Assembly: GCA_021647375.1 (NCBI GenBank)
Contig: JAKIUV010000063.1
Location: 1 to 16,938 of the forward strand
Length of the DNA stretch: 16,938 bases
Origin: Robiginitomaculum sp.
Lineage (GTDB): Bacteria; Pseudomonadota; Alphaproteobacteria; Caulobacterales; Maricaulaceae
Direction of reading: 5' to 3'
In this document: positions 15,144 through 16,938 of the stretch, one piece after another
Layout of the letters: each line of letters starts with the position of its first letter
How positions within the stretch are numbered: the stretch's first letter is position 1
Notes under the pieces: generated by a model
What the model was told of the DNA's origin: nothing
The model's database searches: none
Seen by the model: the letters and a program-made list of their open reading frames with translations, nothing else
Made by a program: the position numbers and the translations under genes

Positions 15144-15223
15144 ACCGCAACGGTCTAGTGTGTTTACAGGGTAAAAGTTTCAAGGTCGGGTGATGTGGAG
15201 TGACATTGGGGGAAAGGGTAAAA
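15144..15223. promoter_or_regulatory. Repeat-rich divergent control region
   Basis: The 197 bases between traG and the DUF4365 gene hold several short symmetric or repeated sites. ACCG-CAA-CGGT lies at 15144-15154 and TTTAC-AGG-GTAAA at 15163-15175. AGGGTAAAA occurs twice in direct orientation (15168-15176 and 15215-15223, 47 bases apart). A minus-strand -35-like TTGAAA (15183-15178) fits a traG promoter, but I cannot place a convincing -10. A plus-strand TTGAAA (15232-15237) with a TTATGT at 15258 and a long spacer of 20 is a weak candidate for the DUF4365 gene. These sites could bind the ribbon-helix-helix protein or another regulator. Confidence 0.35.
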
Positions 15224-15296
15224 TTTATTACTTGAAATAATGTGTTTTTCAGAACACTTATGTTTATCGTAAATACATTGATTAGGCGTAGATTAT

Positions 15297-16502
15297 ATGA
15301 ATGATACAGATCAAATTGCACGGCAGGGAGTTAATTTATTAGCCCATCAAATAGTGAAGATGGGGCTCATCTTCCGAGAAGATACTATATCTGACTACGG
15401 TATCGATGGCCAAATAGAGATTAAGAATGAAGCGCAAGCAACTGGGCGGCTTATAGCCGTTCAAATTAAGGCTGGTTCGAGTTGGCTCCGTAAAAATACT
15501 GAAAAGGGGTTTTGGTACAACATATCGGCGCGCCATTATAGCCTTTGGACTGAGCATTCATTACCTGTTATAATTATCCTTTGTGATATTGAAAATGAAG
15601 TTTGCTACTGGGAGCTAATATCTAAAGAAAATTGCGTATCTACAGGGGATAACTGGAAAATTCTTGTGTGCCGCTCAAATATAATTGCGCCAACTGATTT
15701 ATCTAAGTTACAAGATATGGCTTCCCCTATTGTCGCCGCTAGTGATTACACAATTTGCTCAGAAAGCGATAACAGTACAGGGAATGCGAAAAGAATTAGT
15801 TTAGAAATAATTGCGCACCCAACATCAAGAAGTATAACCAAGCCGACTTTAGCCGCTATCGCTAGAGAAGCTCTTCAACTCGGTCAGAATAGCGAATATG
15901 CTCGTGACGCTATTTCAGCCAAAGTTCATACAGGTAAACAAGCCGATGTAGTTTGGGGCTATGTCTATATGCGGGAAATAGATAGGACATCAGCAGCTTG
16001 GGTTTGTAGGTTTCAATGGATATCTTCTAAACTCGATACGGAATTCCAGCCTACAAGGATTAAAGGAGAAAATATAGGCAACGGGTTAATAATTGATTGG
16101 AACACCGAAAATATTTTAGCAAAACATTTGGATTCCCGTCGTGAAACCAAGGCTTCATTTTTGGCTAAAGTTGATAACCTGATTGCATTGCTGCCACCAG
16201 TGCAGGCAATGTTAGAACAAATAAATCAACAAGGGGAATTAACGGCGGCAACTAGACACTTTTCGCAAGATGCTAATGAGTTCGAACAATCGTGGGATGA
16301 TAGTAATTCGCCTCCTCAAGAATGCCAACGCTTGGACCAAGCAATTGCAGAGTTACTCGCCATCATCGGTAACGCTGGCCTTATATGGTGCCCCACACAA
16401 TCAAGAACACTTAAAAATACTCTAAGTTTATCTCGATCCTACCATAAAAAATTAGTTAAAAATAATAGTGAGATTTCATTCTTGCGTGATGACATAAAGT
16501 GA
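15297..16502 (+). CDS. DUF4365-containing predicted PD-(D/E)XK nuclease
   Basis: A 401-residue protein whose first 150 residues match the DUF4365 pattern: helix 'RQGVNLLAHQIVKMG' (9-23), 'DYGIDGQIEI' (33-42) with Asp37, then 'IAVQIKAGSSW' (53-63) with Gln56-x-Lys58. This D...QxK arrangement is that of PD-(D/E)XK nucleases; 'YYS'-like and 'ICYWELI'-like segments follow (80-108). The C-terminal 250 residues are of unknown type, with a helical region at about 285-325. It is the first gene after the divergent region, AT-rich against the transfer operon, and convergent with the Mrr-like gene 34 bases away. The start has AGGCG about 10 bases upstream. DUF4365 proteins often occur in variable, defence-like regions; a role against foreign DNA is inference. 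Family 0.8, function unproven. Confidence 0.8.
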   Translation: MNDTDQIARQGVNLLAHQIVKMGLIFREDTISDYGIDGQIEIKNEAQATGRLIAVQIKAGSSWLRKNTEKGFWYNISARHYSLWTEHSLPVIIILCDIENEVCYWELISKENCVSTGDNWKILVCRSNIIAPTDLSKLQDMASPIVAASDYTICSESDNSTGNAKRISLEIIAHPTSRSITKPTLAAIAREALQLGQNSEYARDAISAKVHTGKQADVVWGYVYMREIDRTSAAWVCRFQWISSKLDTEFQPTRIKGENIGNGLIIDWNTENILAKHLDSRRETKASFLAKVDNLIALLPPVQAMLEQINQQGELTAATRHFSQDANEFEQSWDDSNSPPQECQRLDQAIAELLAIIGNAGLIWCPTQSRTLKNTLSLSRSYHKKLVKNNSEISFLRDDIK

Positions 16503-16536
16503 GTTTGTAAAAATCAATCAATTCGAACGATTTCAA

Positions 16537-16938
16537 CTATGCAAGCACAACCGCAATCTGGCGAGTTAAAGATACCATATCGGTTCCTGTAACTAACAGC
16601 ACCCCATTTGTCTCAGCAAGAATTATGGCTGGCTCTGTAAAACCCATTTTTGAAAAAACTACACCATGAGATGCTTGATAATAAGAAATTGCACTATTAA
16701 TTTCCTGTACAGCCTTCACCCCAACAGATTTGTTTAAATTTTTACATTGACCAACAAACTTATGTCCTAAGAAACTGAAAACGACATCGCCGCCAAAATC
16801 TGCACCTGAACTTGTGAACGGCGGTGCAATATTCGTCCACTGTAGCGAGGGTATTGTGTCCTCGCGGGCGGCGTAAAAGTCGTCCACTTTAAGGTTTTTC
16901 TGTTTTAACGGGAGGACCGGGAGATTTTCACAGTGGAT
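16537..16938 (-). CDS. Mrr-like restriction endonuclease domain, 5' end outside window
   Basis: The open frame runs from the TAG at 16537-16539 to the window edge with no stop, so this is the C-terminal part (at least 133 codons) of a gene that probably begins beyond 16938; a GTG at 16887 is the only internal start with a complete domain, and it has no good RBS. The visible part is an Mrr-type catalytic domain: 'GADFGGDVVF' (28-37 counted from that GTG) with Asp34, 'FVGQCKN' (44-50) with Gln47-Cys-Lys49, then 'VGVKAVQEINSAI' and 'GFTEPAIILAETNGVLLVTG' (82-101). Mrr-family enzymes cut modified or foreign DNA. Without the N-terminus the target-recognition part or any fused domain is unknown. 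It faces the DUF4365 gene tail to tail. Confidence 0.75.
   Translation of the reverse strand: MHCENLPVLPLKQKNLKVDDFYAAREDTIPSLQWTNIAPPFTSSGADFGGDVVFSFLGHKFVGQCKNLNKSVGVKAVQEINSAISYYQASHGVVFSKMGFTEPAIILAETNGVLLVTGTDMVSLTRQIAVVLA

Noticed and set aside
15242..15257. GTGTT...AACAC inverted repeat before the DUF4365 gene
   Set aside because: Only 5-bp arms in AT-rich DNA; expected by chance and not clearly placed relative to a promoter.
1..16938. Search for relaxase, oriT, integrase, att sites, IS ends, tRNA and rRNA
   Set aside because: No coding frame or structure in the window supports any of these; they are presumably elsewhere on the element.

Overview
The window is dominated by a minus-strand conjugation operon of the Trb (P-type, IncP-like) kind. 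It runs from about 15.1 kb down to 2.9 kb in the order traG/virD4 - ribbon-helix-helix protein - trbB - trbC - trbD - trbE - trbJ - trbL - trbF - trbG - trbI - DUF2274 - DUF736. This order, with a CopG-like gene between traG and trbB and DUF2274/DUF736 after trbI, is typical of integrative conjugative elements and plasmids of Alphaproteobacteria and some other Proteobacteria. The moderate base composition and the protein sequences fit an alphaproteobacterium; I cannot name the genus. No relaxase, oriT, integrase, replication gene, tRNA, rRNA, CRISPR array or insertion sequence is visible, so plasmid versus integrated element is undecided.

Layout. (1) 26-742: a plus-strand unknown protein, convergent with (2) 772-2792, a minus-strand HipBA-type toxin-antitoxin locus with two paralogous XRE regulators, one on each side of a HipA-type kinase. 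(3) 2793-2928: a control region with a perfect 13-bp inverted repeat over the hipB promoter/RBS and a hairpin terminator candidate behind the conjugation operon. (4) 2929-15099: the conjugation operon, tightly packed, with most junctions overlapping or within a dozen bases. (5) 15100-15296: the divergent promoter region, with several small inverted and direct repeats. (6) 15297-16938: two convergent genes that both look like PD-(D/E)XK nucleases, a DUF4365 protein and an Mrr-like protein whose 5' end lies outside the window. The outer genes look more AT-rich than the operon, as expected of separately acquired cargo.

How the parts work together. TraG (coupling ATPase) hands DNA-protein substrate to the channel. 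TrbB and TrbE are the cytoplasmic ATPases, TrbC the pilin, TrbD/TrbL/TrbF the inner-membrane part, TrbJ a periplasmic minor-pilus protein, and TrbG/TrbI the envelope-spanning core. TrbK (entry exclusion) and a separate TrbH/VirB7 lipoprotein are not found; TrbG has its own lipobox and may replace TrbH. The HipBA locus is a likely stabilisation module, and the nuclease pair a possible defence cargo. The transfer genes are of known families; the less ordinary parts are the two-regulator hip locus with its operator array, the SD-sequestering hairpin before traG, and the paired nuclease genes.
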